64,000 nt of DNA from Mucilaginibacter sp. MD40 (GTDB taxonomy: Bacteria; Bacteroidota; Bacteroidia; Sphingobacteriales; Sphingobacteriaceae): assembly GCF_002288635.1 (NCBI RefSeq), contig NZ_NRSW01000001.1, forward strand, positions 4,171,004 to 4,235,003. The letters run 5' to 3'. Under the pieces are notes generated by a model, which did not search any database, was not told the origin of the DNA, and saw nothing but the letters and a program-made list of their open reading frames with translations. Shown in pieces: positions 34,487-44,307 of this stretch (positions are counted from its first letter, which is position 1; every line of letters starts with the position of its first letter). A program made the translations under genes and the position numbers.

Positions 34487-35299
34487 ATGAAAAAAATCAT
34501 CGGTATCATATTCGCAGGCACCGCTTTATTGGCTGCCTGCTCTGCGCCAAAACAAACGCAGCAAAGTGTTTCATTAGCAAACGGTGGCAAGGTATGGGCC
34601 TCGCTGTGGCAGCAGCGCGCGGCAGAATATAAAGCGCTTTGTTTCCAGGCATATAATTTGGCTAAGTTAAGATTGGATGAAGCACTGGCTAAACCATCAG
34701 CAGATGCCAAACCCATGGCCGTAGTGACTGATATTGACGAAACCCTGCTCGATAACAGCCCTTACGATGCTATGCGTGCTTTAAATAATCACGAATACAC
34801 CTTAGATACCTGGAAGGCCTGGACGCAAAAGGCCGAAGCGGATACCGTACCCGGCGCGCCTGCGTTTTTTAAATATGCGGCATCAAAAGGAGTACAAGTC
34901 TACTATATTACCAACCGCGACGAAAGTGAACGCGAAGGCACCACTAAAAACCTGCAGAGATACGGCCTGCCATTTACCGACGCGGCACATATCTTTTTAA
35001 AGAATGGCCCATCGAGCAAGGAATCCCGCCGCCAGCAGGTATTGGCCAAATGTAATATTGTTTTGCTATGCGGAGATAACCTACCCGATTTTGACAAGGC
35101 TTACGATAATAAACCATCCGAAGCAGACCGCACAGCTGCAACCGAGCGTTTGAAAAAGGAGTTCGGGAGCAGGTACATTGTAATACCTAACCCCTCCTAC
35201 GGAGATTTTGAAGCCGCACTTTTCAAGTACAATTACAAACTTAGCGGCGCTCAAAAGGATTCCGTGATCAAAGCGAACATTAAGACAGATAAACAATAA
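34487..35299 (+). CDS. Acid phosphatase lipoprotein, 5'-nucleotidase e(P4) family
   Basis: A 270-residue lipoprotein: signal peptide and lipobox LLAAC (cysteine at residue 19), then a class IIIB HAD phosphatase. Motif I is VTDIDETLLDN with the nucleophile and general-acid aspartates, motif II is YITNRDE, and motif III is CGDNLPDFD. Family members dephosphorylate nucleotides outside the inner membrane. It starts 19 bases after msrA. Confidence 0.92.
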   Translation: MKKIIGIIFAGTALLAACSAPKQTQQSVSLANGGKVWASLWQQRAAEYKALCFQAYNLAKLRLDEALAKPSADAKPMAVVTDIDETLLDNSPYDAMRALNNHEYTLDTWKAWTQKAEADTVPGAPAFFKYAASKGVQVYYITNRDESEREGTTKNLQRYGLPFTDAAHIFLKNGPSSKESRRQQVLAKCNIVLLCGDNLPDFDKAYDNKPSEADRTAATERLKKEFGSRYIVIPNPSYGDFEAALFKYNYKLSGAQKDSVIKANIKTDKQ

Positions 35300-35389
35300 T
35301 TCCTTTTTTAATATAGCCTCGGGCGATTTCAGCAAATTGAAACCGCGCGAGGCCTTATTTGTTAATAGCTCTTAAACGCTCATACCAAC

Positions 35390-36256
35390 ATGACCATTCT
35401 TGAAAATGAATACCTAAAGGCAACCATAGATGCCAGGGGTGCACAATTAACGTCAATTATAAATAAGCAAACCGGCGTTGAACACCTATGGCAGGCCAAC
35501 CCGGATATTTGGGCTTATCATGCACCTAACCTTTTCCCTATTGTTGGTGGTTTACTAAATAATGAGTTGCATGTAGATGGCAAAACCTACAACATGAACA
35601 GGCATGGCTTTGCCCGCCAATCTGAGTTTTTGGTATTGGAAGGCGATAACGAGCATGCCGGATTTTCTCTGCCATATTCAGACCATACTTTGGAGGTTTA
35701 CCCTTATAAATTTGATTTCCAGGTACTGTACACGCTGATCGAAAATGCCCTGCGTATTACTTATAAATTGATCAACCGCGACACCCAAACTGTATATTTT
35801 TCGGTAGGCGGCCATCCTGCTTTCAACGTTCCGTTTAACAGTGGCGAAGCCTACGAAGATTACTACCTTGAGTTTGAAGGCCAGGAAGACCTGCACTCAC
35901 ACTTACTGAACAGCGACGGCCAGTTTACCGGTGAAACTACACTTATCCCGTTAAATAATAAACAACTGCATTTAAACCGTGATTTGTTTGCGAATGATGC
36001 TTTGGTATTTAAAAATCTAAAATCGAGATTGGTGACCATTAAAAGCACTAAGCACGACCAGACATTAGCCGTAGAATTTCCGCATTTTAATTACCTGGGT
36101 ATATGGTCAAAACCCGGTGCCGATTTTGTTTGCATAGAGCCCTGGCTGGGTTGCGCCGACAAAGCCGGTGAGCCTGTAGACATTAAAGAGAAAGAGGCTA
36201 TACAAAAAGTAGCCGTTGGTCACGTGTTTGAAGCATCGTACTACGTAAGTATCTGA
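35390..36256 (+). CDS. Aldose 1-epimerase family protein (LacX-like)
   Basis: A 288-residue cytoplasmic sugar-binding protein of the galactose mutarotase fold. Visible features are ARGAQLTSIINKQTG, PNLFPIVGG, the RHGFAR motif and SVGGHPAFNVPF, with the catalytic-type glutamate in VCIEPWLG. The RHGFAR/GGHPAFN pair marks the LacX/YeaD-like branch; the exact sugar is unknown. Confidence 0.88.
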   Translation: MTILENEYLKATIDARGAQLTSIINKQTGVEHLWQANPDIWAYHAPNLFPIVGGLLNNELHVDGKTYNMNRHGFARQSEFLVLEGDNEHAGFSLPYSDHTLEVYPYKFDFQVLYTLIENALRITYKLINRDTQTVYFSVGGHPAFNVPFNSGEAYEDYYLEFEGQEDLHSHLLNSDGQFTGETTLIPLNNKQLHLNRDLFANDALVFKNLKSRLVTIKSTKHDQTLAVEFPHFNYLGIWSKPGADFVCIEPWLGCADKAGEPVDIKEKEAIQKVAVGHVFEASYYVSI

Positions 36257-36332
36257 TTAGGATTTTTTTAATATTTAGAAAACATTTACATCACTTTGGC
36301 ACTTTAATACATACTCAACAATAATTAAAGCT

Positions 36333-36671
36333 ATGAAAAACAAATTTTATCTATTCGCCATCGCTCTTTTACTAACTGTGTTTTCTTTTAACGCCAATGC
36401 AGCTACCGTTATCGACACTAAAGATATGTACAAAGAGGCGGCTGCCAATATGACCAAAGAACAGCGCATTGCCCGTTGCGAGGAAATTAAAGAACGCGTT
36501 GAAGAAATTAAAGCGATGGACAAATCTCAGCTTAACAAAGCCGAGAAAAAAGAGCTTAAATCTGAGCTTAAAGAATTGAAAAAAGAAGCTCAGGCTATGG
36601 GTAGCGGTGGTATTTACCTTTCATTAGGTGCTATCATCATTATTATCCTGGTTCTTATCCTGATCCTGTAA
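36333..36671 (+). CDS. Small secreted or membrane protein with Lys/Glu-rich helix
   Basis: A 112-residue protein with a cleavable signal peptide (ending SFNANA), a highly charged helical middle rich in Lys and Glu, and a hydrophobic C-terminal segment of about 18 residues made mainly of Ile, Leu and Val. It is probably anchored by the C-terminus with the charged part in the periplasm. Family function unknown. A very strong terminator follows. Confidence 0.7.
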   Translation: MKNKFYLFAIALLLTVFSFNANAATVIDTKDMYKEAAANMTKEQRIARCEEIKERVEEIKAMDKSQLNKAEKKELKSELKELKKEAQAMGSGGIYLSLGAIIIIILVLILIL

Positions 36672-36685
36672 TCAGCGATAACACC

Positions 36686-36729
36686 AAAAAGTAAAGCCTC
36701 CTCATGTACATGAGGAGGCTTTACTTTTT
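36686..36729. terminator. Strong bidirectional terminator
   Basis: Perfect 44-base palindrome, arm AAAAAGTAAAGCCTCCTCAT and two further bases, between convergent genes. A and T runs flank the stem on both strands. Confidence 0.9.
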
Positions 36730-36743
36730 AAGGCTGTACCATA

Positions 36744-38663
36744 TTAGTAATGGTAACGTACAAAAGCCTCCATAGCGGCATATTCGGCCATACCTAATTT
36801 ATCGTAGGCCTGTGCTGTTTCGCGGTTGCGGTCTTCGGCACGTACCCAAAACTCGCGCGCGTCGTCACCAGGGAAAACAGGGCGGTCTTTTTGCGATTGA
36901 TGTTTAAAGATAGCGTTGCGTTTGCGTAACACCTCTGCCGGTGATAGCGGAACCGCCATCTCAATTTCGTGCGTTGGGAATTCCTGCCATGCACCACGGT
37001 ACATCCATACCCAGCAATCCTTTACCCAGTCTTCTGTCTGGCGCAAGCGGCGCAACGATTCAATGATGATATTGAAACATACTACGTGTGTGCCATGCGG
37101 ATCGGCAAAGTCACCTGCGGTAAATACCTGGTGCGGTTTCACTTTTTGCAGCAACTCCATTGTCAGCCTGATATCTTCCTCGCCAACCGAATTTTTTTGC
37201 GTTTTACCGGTTTCGTAAAAAGGCAGCGCCTGAAAATGTATATTACTATCAGGTACCCCCGCGTAACGCGCACCGGCAATCGCTTCGGTTTTACGTATAA
37301 AGCCCTTTACATCACGTATCTCCGGCGTATCTATCTGGTTAGGCTTTTTGGTGACCATAAATTTGCGCATATCTTCATATATGCCTTTCATTTTAGCAGT
37401 GTCCTCTCCTACGCTTTCTTTAAAGTCTATAGCAAATTCCATAAAGCGTAACACATCATCGTCCCAAACAGCAGTATTGCCTGATGTTTGATATGCCACA
37501 TGCACATCATGCCCTTGGTCAACCAGGCGGATAAACGTACCACCCATTGAGATCACATCATCATCGGGGTGCGGAGAAAATACAATAGAGCGTTTGCGTG
37601 CAGGTTCTGCGCGTTCCGGGCGCTGGCTATCGTCAGATCCTGGTTTACCACCCGGCCAACCGGTAATAGTATGCTGTACCTGGTTAAATATATCAATATT
37701 GATCTGGTAAACCGGGCCCTTTTCTACCGCCAGTTGGGCCATACCATTGTTGTTATAATCCTCTTCGGTAAGTTTAAGAATAGGCTTACCTACCGCGGTT
37801 GATAACCATATCACCGCTTTCTTGATCAGTGTTTCATCCCAAACACAGTCTTTAACCAACCATGGCGTATCAAAACGGGTTAAGCCCGACGCGGCATCAA
37901 CATCCAGCACAAACTCTACGTTGTCTGATAGCTGCAGGTAAGTAGCAGGCACATCACCTGATATTTCGCCCTCCACAGCCTGACGAATAATAGGCGCTTT
38001 TTTAGCGCTCCAGGCCATCAGGATAATTTCGCGCGCTTTAAAGATGGTGCCTACCCCCATTGTAATGGCCTTAGTAGGCACATTTTGCTTACCACCAAAA
38101 TCACGCGAGGCATCGCGGCGGGTAAGGTCGTCAAGGGTTACCAGGCGTGTACCCGAGTTTGGCGCTGAGCCCGGTTCGTTAAAACCGATGTGACCGGTAC
38201 GACCTATACCTAATATTTGCAGGTCAAGCCCGCCCAGTTCTTCTATCTGTCTTTCATACTCCAAACAAAACGCGGCTACATCATCAGCCGCGAGTGTACC
38301 ATCAGGTATGTGTACATTGGCCTTGTCAATATCTACATGGTTAAACAGGTTCTCATTCATGAAGGTCACGTAGCTCTGGTCGGCATCCGGCTTCATGGGA
38401 TAATACTCATCAAGATTAAAGGTGATCACATTTTTAAAAGATAACCCCTCCTGTTTGTGCAGCCTTACCAGTTCGGCATACACCTGTATAGGGGTAACAC
38501 CTGTAGCCAGGCCCAACACTGCCTGCTGTCCTGCTGCCTGTTTGCTGCGTATCAGATCGGCTATGCGCTTAGCAACAGCCACCGAAGCCGCTTTCTGGTC
38601 TGAGTAGACCGTTACCGGCAGCTTCTCATACCGGGTTTCTTCTAATAAATTTAATCGTGCCAT
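36744..38663 (-). CDS. nagB: Glucosamine-6-phosphate deaminase fused to a PIG-L deacetylase domain
   Basis: A 639-residue two-domain protein. Residues about 1-270 are NagB, which converts glucosamine-6-phosphate to fructose-6-phosphate and ammonia: VITFNLDEYYPM and GIGRTGHIGFNEPGS are diagnostic. From about residue 360, RSIVFSPHPDDDVISMGG opens a PIG-L/LmbE zinc deacetylase domain whose HPDD supplies the metal ligands. Such fusions are widespread in Bacteroidota. The second domain might deacetylate N-acetylglucosamine derivatives, feeding the first, or act in bacillithiol synthesis as BshB does; neither is proven. Confidence 0.93.
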   Translation of the reverse strand: MARLNLLEETRYEKLPVTVYSDQKAASVAVAKRIADLIRSKQAAGQQAVLGLATGVTPIQVYAELVRLHKQEGLSFKNVITFNLDEYYPMKPDADQSYVTFMNENLFNHVDIDKANVHIPDGTLAADDVAAFCLEYERQIEELGGLDLQILGIGRTGHIGFNEPGSAPNSGTRLVTLDDLTRRDASRDFGGKQNVPTKAITMGVGTIFKAREIILMAWSAKKAPIIRQAVEGEISGDVPATYLQLSDNVEFVLDVDAASGLTRFDTPWLVKDCVWDETLIKKAVIWLSTAVGKPILKLTEEDYNNNGMAQLAVEKGPVYQINIDIFNQVQHTITGWPGGKPGSDDSQRPERAEPARKRSIVFSPHPDDDVISMGGTFIRLVDQGHDVHVAYQTSGNTAVWDDDVLRFMEFAIDFKESVGEDTAKMKGIYEDMRKFMVTKKPNQIDTPEIRDVKGFIRKTEAIAGARYAGVPDSNIHFQALPFYETGKTQKNSVGEEDIRLTMELLQKVKPHQVFTAGDFADPHGTHVVCFNIIIESLRRLRQTEDWVKDCWVWMYRGAWQEFPTHEIEMAVPLSPAEVLRKRNAIFKHQSQKDRPVFPGDDAREFWVRAEDRNRETAQAYDKLGMAEYAAMEAFVRYHY

Positions 38664-38709
38664 AAAAGGTTATTTAATTGTTCAATATCTAAAAAAATCA
38701 GGGCAAAAA

Positions 38710-38735
38710 AAATCCCCACCTAAAAAGTGAGGATT
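38710..38735 (-). terminator. Probable terminator of the permease-PLP enzyme operon
   Basis: Stem AAATCCCCAC / GTGAGGATTT with one bulge; on the minus strand it is followed by a T run. It lies 130 bases after the PLP enzyme stop and before the nagB start. Confidence 0.6.
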
Positions 38736-38864
38736 TACAACCAATTAACTAAATAAATTAACTCCCTATGCAGGAGCAAGTTTGATTTTATATCTGATGT
38801 ACCTAAAATCATTACACAAACTTAGTAAATAATTATTCAGTAGCAAAATACTTTTTAAAATTAT

Positions 38865-40031
38865 TTAAAAAGATAATTTATCAAGTGCCTGCTTAATATC
38901 GTCTGTCAGGTAACCGGCATCCTCCAGCCCAATGTACATCCTTATCAGTTGTTGGCGTTCATTTGAAGTTTCATAATCAGACGGCTTAACACCGGCAATA
39001 GCCGGGATAACCAAACTCTCGTGCCCGCCCCATGATACGGCCATTAAAATATGTTTCAGGCTATCACAAAAGCTTTCTATACGCTGCCATGTGGAGTTTT
39101 TTAGTGTAAAACTGAATAGCCCCCCGCAGCCACTCATTTGCCGCCGGGCTAACTCTGATTGTTTAAAATCTGCATCAAAAGGCCATAAAACCTTATCAAC
39201 CTGCGGTTGCTGTTTTAACCACGCTACCACCTGTTTGGTTGTTTCAAAACTCCTGCCCAGGCGTAATGGTAAGGTACGTAAACCGCGTATGAGCAACCAC
39301 GCCGAATGTGGCGACAATGCCGCGCCGATATTGAGGAATTCCTGTTCGAATATGCGTTTAATAAGCGATTTACTACCTGTTACTACCCCGGCTACCACGT
39401 CAGAATGACCACCTATGTATTTAGTGGCTGATTGCGCCACCAGGTCTATCCCCAGTTGAATAGGCTGCTGGTAAAGCGGTGTACAATAGCTATTATCAAT
39501 CATGGTAATGATACCGTGTTGCCCGGCTATAGCTGCTACAGCAGCCAGGTCCTGCAACTCGTAGCTAAAGGTGTTGGGGCTTTCAAGGTATATCAGTTTG
39601 GTGTGGGGCTGTATAGCTTTCGCTATATGCTCAGCATCCGTACCATCGACAAAAGTAGTGCTGATGCCGTATTTAGGCAGCAGGTGGTCAAATAACTTCA
39701 CTGTCCAGCTGTAGGGGTTACGTACCGATATTACATGGTCACCCTGCTTAAGCAAAGCCAGTACCGGTATAGTTATGGCGGCTATACCGCTGCTAAAAAC
39801 CAAAGCGTCTTCTGCACCATCAAGGGCGGCCAATTTTTGCCGTAAAATGTTAAGCGTTGGGTTTTGCCCCCGCGAATAAAGTGTAGCTTCAAACTCATCA
39901 CTGAGCGCCTCGCGAAAATCATTTACCGTATTAAAGGTAAAATTGCTGCTTTGCATAATTGGCGGCGATACCGAGTTAAAATATTGGTCGCGCTCTTCGC
40001 CAAGTTCGTTCAGGATGTAAGATAAGTCCAT
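38865..40031 (-). CDS. Cys/Met metabolism PLP-dependent enzyme (transsulfuration family)
   Basis: A 388-residue cytoplasmic enzyme of the cystathionine gamma-synthase/lyase superfamily. The PLP lysine lies in SATKYIGGHSD, the PLP-binding aspartate in MIDNSYCTPLYQ, and the substrate loop in VFSSGIAAI near residue 80. N-terminal SPPIMQSSNFTF fits the family. Whether it is a gamma-lyase or a synthase cannot be read from sequence alone. It starts 3 bases after the amino-acid permease stop, so the pair probably imports and degrades a sulfur amino acid. Confidence 0.9.
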   Translation of the reverse strand: MDLSYILNELGEERDQYFNSVSPPIMQSSNFTFNTVNDFREALSDEFEATLYSRGQNPTLNILRQKLAALDGAEDALVFSSGIAAITIPVLALLKQGDHVISVRNPYSWTVKLFDHLLPKYGISTTFVDGTDAEHIAKAIQPHTKLIYLESPNTFSYELQDLAAVAAIAGQHGIITMIDNSYCTPLYQQPIQLGIDLVAQSATKYIGGHSDVVAGVVTGSKSLIKRIFEQEFLNIGAALSPHSAWLLIRGLRTLPLRLGRSFETTKQVVAWLKQQPQVDKVLWPFDADFKQSELARRQMSGCGGLFSFTLKNSTWQRIESFCDSLKHILMAVSWGGHESLVIPAIAGVKPSDYETSNERQQLIRMYIGLEDAGYLTDDIKQALDKLSF

Positions 40032-40034
40032 TGT

Positions 40035-41375
40035 TTACTCAGGTTGTATAGTTTTGGGTTTACGCGCACCGAGATAATAAATACCTAAACCCAAAGCGTA
40101 AGCCGCAAGGCACCAAAAGGCGGCAAAAGGATCTTCCTTAAAAGTTATAAAGATGTTAACGGTAACAAACCAGTAAGCCAGTATAAAAATCACCGGGATA
40201 AGCGGGAACCATTTAATGACATAGATGCCACTGGTGTCCAGGTCTTTTGTACGCTTTCGCAAAATAAAAATGGTTAAAGCGCAAAGCGAAAGCCCGATAG
40301 TATCAAAAAACATTACGTACTTAAGCATCTGGCTAAAAGAATCTACAAAGAACAAAATGATAAGTGCGGCCGCCACAAACACCGTCATCCCGAGTTCCTG
40401 TACCTGCGTTTTGGGGTTTACACGTTTAAATATCGGTGGCAATATACCGTCTTCGGCCATGGCATAGTATACCCGCGGGTTAGCCAGGATGTTCACGTTT
40501 ACATATCCCAGTACCGATACAAACATGAGTATTGAAGTTACCTTGTAACCCGTAGGACCAAAAATTACACCTGCCAGTTTTGCCGCCAGTGTGTGGGTTT
40601 GCTGTATGCCCCCTATGCCTAAGACCGCGTAGTACGCGTAATTAATGGCCAGGTAAAGCGCAATAACGGTGCTTATGCCAAATACGATGGCTTTAGGAAT
40701 ATTAGCTTTGGCATTAATAATATCGCCGCCAAAGTTGATGGTTTGCTGATAACCGCCGTAAGTAAAAAATACCGCCACCAGGCTAAGGCCGAAAGCTGAT
40801 ATCATGTTACCACCCTGTGCAGGAACCGCGGTAGCTACATGGGCTGTAGCATCGCTTTTAAATATAGCCGTACACAAAACCAGTATGGCCACTACTTTAA
40901 ATATAGTGAGTACGTTTTGGGCGCGTGCACTCAATTTTATGCCTAAAAAGTTAATTACATATAAGATAAGCACGGTTAAAATGGTGGTAATTTTAGTACC
41001 CGCCTGGTTTTGCAAACTTGCAGGCAGCAATATGGGGTTAATGTACTCGGCACCCAGCAGGGCAACAGCCGCAACTGATGAGGCGTTACTGATCACCAGC
41101 ACCCAGTTGATCATGAATGCGAAAGCAGGGTGATAGCAATACGAGAAAACTTTATAAAAGCCACCTGTAGTTGGGTAACGCGCGCCTATCTCGGCAAAAG
41201 TTAGTGCACCGCACAAAGTAACCAATCCGCCAAATATCCATGCGCCAAAAAACACCCACGTGTTACCGGCCTTAACTGCTACATCGCTTGGGCTGCCAAA
41301 TATGCCCATGCCTATAACCAGGCTAATCACGATCATGCTGAGGTCGAAGCGGTTTAGGCGGGGCTGTATACTCAT
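40035..41375 (-). CDS. APC-family amino acid permease
   Basis: A 446-residue integral membrane protein with about 12 TM segments. The first helix carries the APC motif GMGIFGSPSDV, and the segments TFAEIGARYPTTGGFYKVFS and FFTYGGYQQTINFGGDI are typical of the LAT-like subgroup. It transports amino acids, probably by exchange or proton symport. It forms an operon with the downstream PLP enzyme (3-base gap). Confidence 0.9.
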   Translation of the reverse strand: MSIQPRLNRFDLSMIVISLVIGMGIFGSPSDVAVKAGNTWVFFGAWIFGGLVTLCGALTFAEIGARYPTTGGFYKVFSYCYHPAFAFMINWVLVISNASSVAAVALLGAEYINPILLPASLQNQAGTKITTILTVLILYVINFLGIKLSARAQNVLTIFKVVAILVLCTAIFKSDATAHVATAVPAQGGNMISAFGLSLVAVFFTYGGYQQTINFGGDIINAKANIPKAIVFGISTVIALYLAINYAYYAVLGIGGIQQTHTLAAKLAGVIFGPTGYKVTSILMFVSVLGYVNVNILANPRVYYAMAEDGILPPIFKRVNPKTQVQELGMTVFVAAALIILFFVDSFSQMLKYVMFFDTIGLSLCALTIFILRKRTKDLDTSGIYVIKWFPLIPVIFILAYWFVTVNIFITFKEDPFAAFWCLAAYALGLGIYYLGARKPKTIQPE

Positions 41376-41475
41376 GTTATATTTTTAAATAAAAATTGTA
41401 TTTTAAACTTGTTGTAATTGAAATAGAAAAGTGTTTAATTCGTTTGGAAAACTAAACCGCCCTATTAAAATTATT

Positions 41476-42156
41476 TTGAAGCAATTTAAACAAATATTAC
41501 TTACAGGTATATGGATGTTTGCTTTTGTACCGGCTCTGTTTGCGCAAAGCGGTAAAGAGCACAAAGCTTCGTTAAAAACCCGTAAAGTAAAATTTGCTTC
41601 CGCGCAGAAAAACCTTATAACAAGCCAGCAGCTTAAAAATTTTTTACAACTGGTAGCTGATGCCAATGCCACATTCAGCTTTCCCAAAGGCTTTAAAGAA
41701 ATAAAGGCGCCCAATAACGAGGATGTTTCTTTCGATTATGCCATGGAGATGCCTGGTAAAGATTTTGAGTTATGGCTGCAGGTACGCTCACAAAAAGAGA
41801 ACTGGGCAGCCTATGAAAAAACGCTTAACGATAAGGCTAACCAGCAGGCTAATCCCGATTCATTATACTACGAAATAGGAAAAGCGCAGGCGCTGGCCTT
41901 CTCGGGTGATAACGCTCCGCTTGAGCGGGTACTACCCGCCAGCATAGCCGACCGATACAACGCCGATGCCGGCCGTTCCTTTATGATTAACCTGCCCGAC
42001 GAGAAAATAACCAAGCATTACCGCTATGCATTGCTTATAACGCTGCAAAAATTCCACACAGGTACCATAATGGCTGTTTGCTTTTCTAACCAAAAAGGAC
42101 CCGAGTTTTTCCGGAATATTGTTGGCGCCAGCAATTGCATAAAGTTTAAGCCCTGA
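41476..42156 (+). CDS. Secreted hypothetical protein
   Basis: A 226-residue protein if it starts at TTG 41476, which gives a good signal peptide (KQFKQILLTGIWMFAFVPAL followed by FAQS). The in-frame GTG at 41431 would place 15 residues before it. The mature part is alpha/beta with no recognised catalytic motif. It contains AFSFPKGFKEIK-like and ITLQKFHTGTIMAVCF-like stretches but no family I can name. It lies alone upstream of parE. Confidence 0.6.
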   Translation: MKQFKQILLTGIWMFAFVPALFAQSGKEHKASLKTRKVKFASAQKNLITSQQLKNFLQLVADANATFSFPKGFKEIKAPNNEDVSFDYAMEMPGKDFELWLQVRSQKENWAAYEKTLNDKANQQANPDSLYYEIGKAQALAFSGDNAPLERVLPASIADRYNADAGRSFMINLPDEKITKHYRYALLITLQKFHTGTIMAVCFSNQKGPEFFRNIVGASNCIKFKP

Positions 42157-42214
42157 TAATAAGTGGTGTGGATATGTTAAGATTTTTAAATGCTCATTTA
42201 AAAATCAGTATGTT

Positions 42215-42222
42215 TATTTTTG
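42215..42222 (+). promoter_or_regulatory. Candidate -7 box upstream of parE
   Basis: TATTTTTG matches the Bacteroidota TAnnTTTG box exactly and lies 41 bases before the parE ATG. No convincing TTTG box sits about 20 bases upstream, so the assignment is tentative. Confidence 0.4.
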
Positions 42223-42263
42223 CAAATAGGGCCTTCCGCGCCCGTAAGTACTACTGAGAAATT

Positions 42264-44159
42264 ATGGCAGAGAATATAAATTACAACGACGATAGTATCC
42301 GTTCGCTCGACTGGAAAGAACACATCCGTTTAAGGCCGGGTATGTACATTGGTAAGCTGGGTGATGGCTCGGCTTATGACGATGGTGTATACGTGCTGTT
42401 AAAGGAGATAGTAGATAACTCTATTGACGAGTTTGTAATGGGATCGGGCCGTACCATTGATATCAACATGAGCGACCATAAGGTTTCTGTACGCGATTAC
42501 GGCCGTGGTATACCTTTGGGAAAGGTGATCGATTGTGTATCAAAAATTAACACTGGTGGTAAATATGATAGCAAAGCCTTCCAGAAATCTGTTGGTTTAA
42601 ATGGTGTGGGTACCAAGGCAGTTAATGCTTTGTCGACCTCTTTCACGGTGCAAAGCTACCGCGATAACCGCACTAAAATTGCCGAATTTGAGAAAGGCGA
42701 ACTGGTACGCGAAGAACCTGAGAAAGATACTACTCAGCGTAATGGTACAGCCATCAACTTCACGCCCGATAACAGCATTTTCCGTAACTACCGTTTTATA
42801 CCGGAGTTTGTGGAGAATATGATCTGGAACTACGTGTTCCTCAACTCGGGGCTTACCATCAATTTTAATAACCAGAAATATTTTTCGGAGCGCGGCCTTT
42901 ATGACCTGCTTACCCGTAACGCTGATGCCGAAAACCTGCGCTACCCTATCATCCATCTCAAAGGCGAGGATATTGAAATAGCCATGACACACGGCCAGTC
43001 ATACGGCGAAGAATATTACTCATTTGTAAACGGGCAGCACACTACCCAGGGCGGTACGCACCAGGCGGCCTTTCGCGAAGCAGTGGTTAAAACCATAAGG
43101 GAATTTTATAAAAAGGAGTTTGACGCTGCTGATATCCGGGCATCTATTGTGGCCGCCATCGCAGTAAAAGTGCAGGAACCGGTTTTTGAATCGCAAACTA
43201 AAACCAAATTAGGATCACAAAATATCGGGCCTGATGGGCCGTCGGTACGTGGGTTTATCAACGATTTCCTGAAGAAAGAGCTGGATAATTACCTGCACAA
43301 GAATCCCGCTACCGCTGACGCCCTGCTGAAACGCATCCTGCAATCGGAACGCGAACGTAAAGATATTGCCGGCATTAAAAAGCTGGCTAATGATCGCGCC
43401 AAAAAAGCATCTTTACACAACCGTAAACTGCGCGATTGCAAGCTGCATTTTGATGATAACCACGAACGTAAACAGGAAACCACGTTATTTATTACCGAGG
43501 GCGATTCGGCCAGTGGTTCTATCACCAAATCGCGAGATGTAATGACCCAGGCTGTATTCAGCTTAAAGGGTAAACCGCTTAACTGCTTTGGCTTAACCAA
43601 AAAGGTGGTTTACGAGAATGAAGAGTTTAACCTGCTGCAACACGCCCTGAACATTGAGGATGGCATTGATACGCTACGATACAACAATATTGTGATAGCT
43701 ACTGATGCCGATGTGGATGGTATGCACATTCGCCTGCTGCTCATGACCTTCTTCCTGCAGTTCTTCCCTGACCTGGTAAAGGCCGGTCACGTATCTATAC
43801 TGCAAACACCATTGTTCCGTGTGCGTAATAAAAAGGAAACCATTTACTGCTACAGCGACGAGGAACGCCGCAACGCCATAGCCAAACTGGGTAACAAGCC
43901 CGAGATAACCCGCTTTAAAGGTTTAGGTGAGATATCTCCGGAAGAGTTTGGTTTGTTCATTGGCAAGGATATGCGACTTGACCCGGTGATATTAAAGAAC
44001 GCCGACATAAAATCATTACTGGAATATTTTATGGGCAAGAATACGCCAACCCGTCAGCAACATATTGTAAACAACCTGCGCGTAGAGAAGGACGACGAAA
44101 GCGTTAACCCGCTGGTTGCCGAAAAACTTGATGATGTAGAGCTCCCGGTAGCTGTGTAA
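42264..44159 (+). CDS. parE: DNA topoisomerase IV subunit B
   Basis: A 631-residue type IIA topoisomerase ATPase subunit. The GHKL ATPase domain shows [23 protein letters not shown] and [14 protein letters not shown]. The Toprim domain shows [14 protein letters not shown] and [13 protein letters not shown], and the C-terminus [14 protein letters not shown]. ParE rather than GyrB is favoured by the length and by pairing with a ParC-type gene 3 kb downstream at 47206. Confidence 0.9.
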   Translation: MAENINYNDDSIRSLDWKEHIRLRPGMYIGKLGDGSAYDDGVYVLLKEIVDNSIDEFVMGSGRTIDINMSDHKVSVRDYGRGIPLGKVIDCVSKINTGGKYDSKAFQKSVGLNGVGTKAVNALSTSFTVQSYRDNRTKIAEFEKGELVREEPEKDTTQRNGTAINFTPDNSIFRNYRFIPEFVENMIWNYVFLNSGLTINFNNQKYFSERGLYDLLTRNADAENLRYPIIHLKGEDIEIAMTHGQSYGEEYYSFVNGQHTTQGGTHQAAFREAVVKTIREFYKKEFDAADIRASIVAAIAVKVQEPVFESQTKTKLGSQNIGPDGPSVRGFINDFLKKELDNYLHKNPATADALLKRILQSERERKDIAGIKKLANDRAKKASLHNRKLRDCKLHFDDNHERKQETTLFITEGDSASGSITKSRDVMTQAVFSLKGKPLNCFGLTKKVVYENEEFNLLQHALNIEDGIDTLRYNNIVIATDADVDGMHIRLLLMTFFLQFFPDLVKAGHVSILQTPLFRVRNKKETIYCYSDEERRNAIAKLGNKPEITRFKGLGEISPEEFGLFIGKDMRLDPVILKNADIKSLLEYFMGKNTPTRQQHIVNNLRVEKDDESVNPLVAEKLDDVELPVAV

Positions 44160-44224
44160 CAGAAATGATAGTAGCTTGAACCCGTAGTAACTATTGTTTT
44201 TTAATAAATTAAACTTACCTTGTA

Positions 44225-44255
44225 TCCCCCGTTCTAAAAAGTGCGGGGGATTTTT
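44225..44255 (+). terminator. Intrinsic terminator after parE
   Basis: 7-bp GC-rich stem TCCCCCG / CGGGGGA with a 12-base loop, followed by TTTTT, about 65 bases after the parE stop. Confidence 0.85.
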
Positions 44256-44307
44256 GTTTATTACTAAAATAATACCCTCTCATTTGGAGAGGGTTGGGAG
44301 AGGCTTT

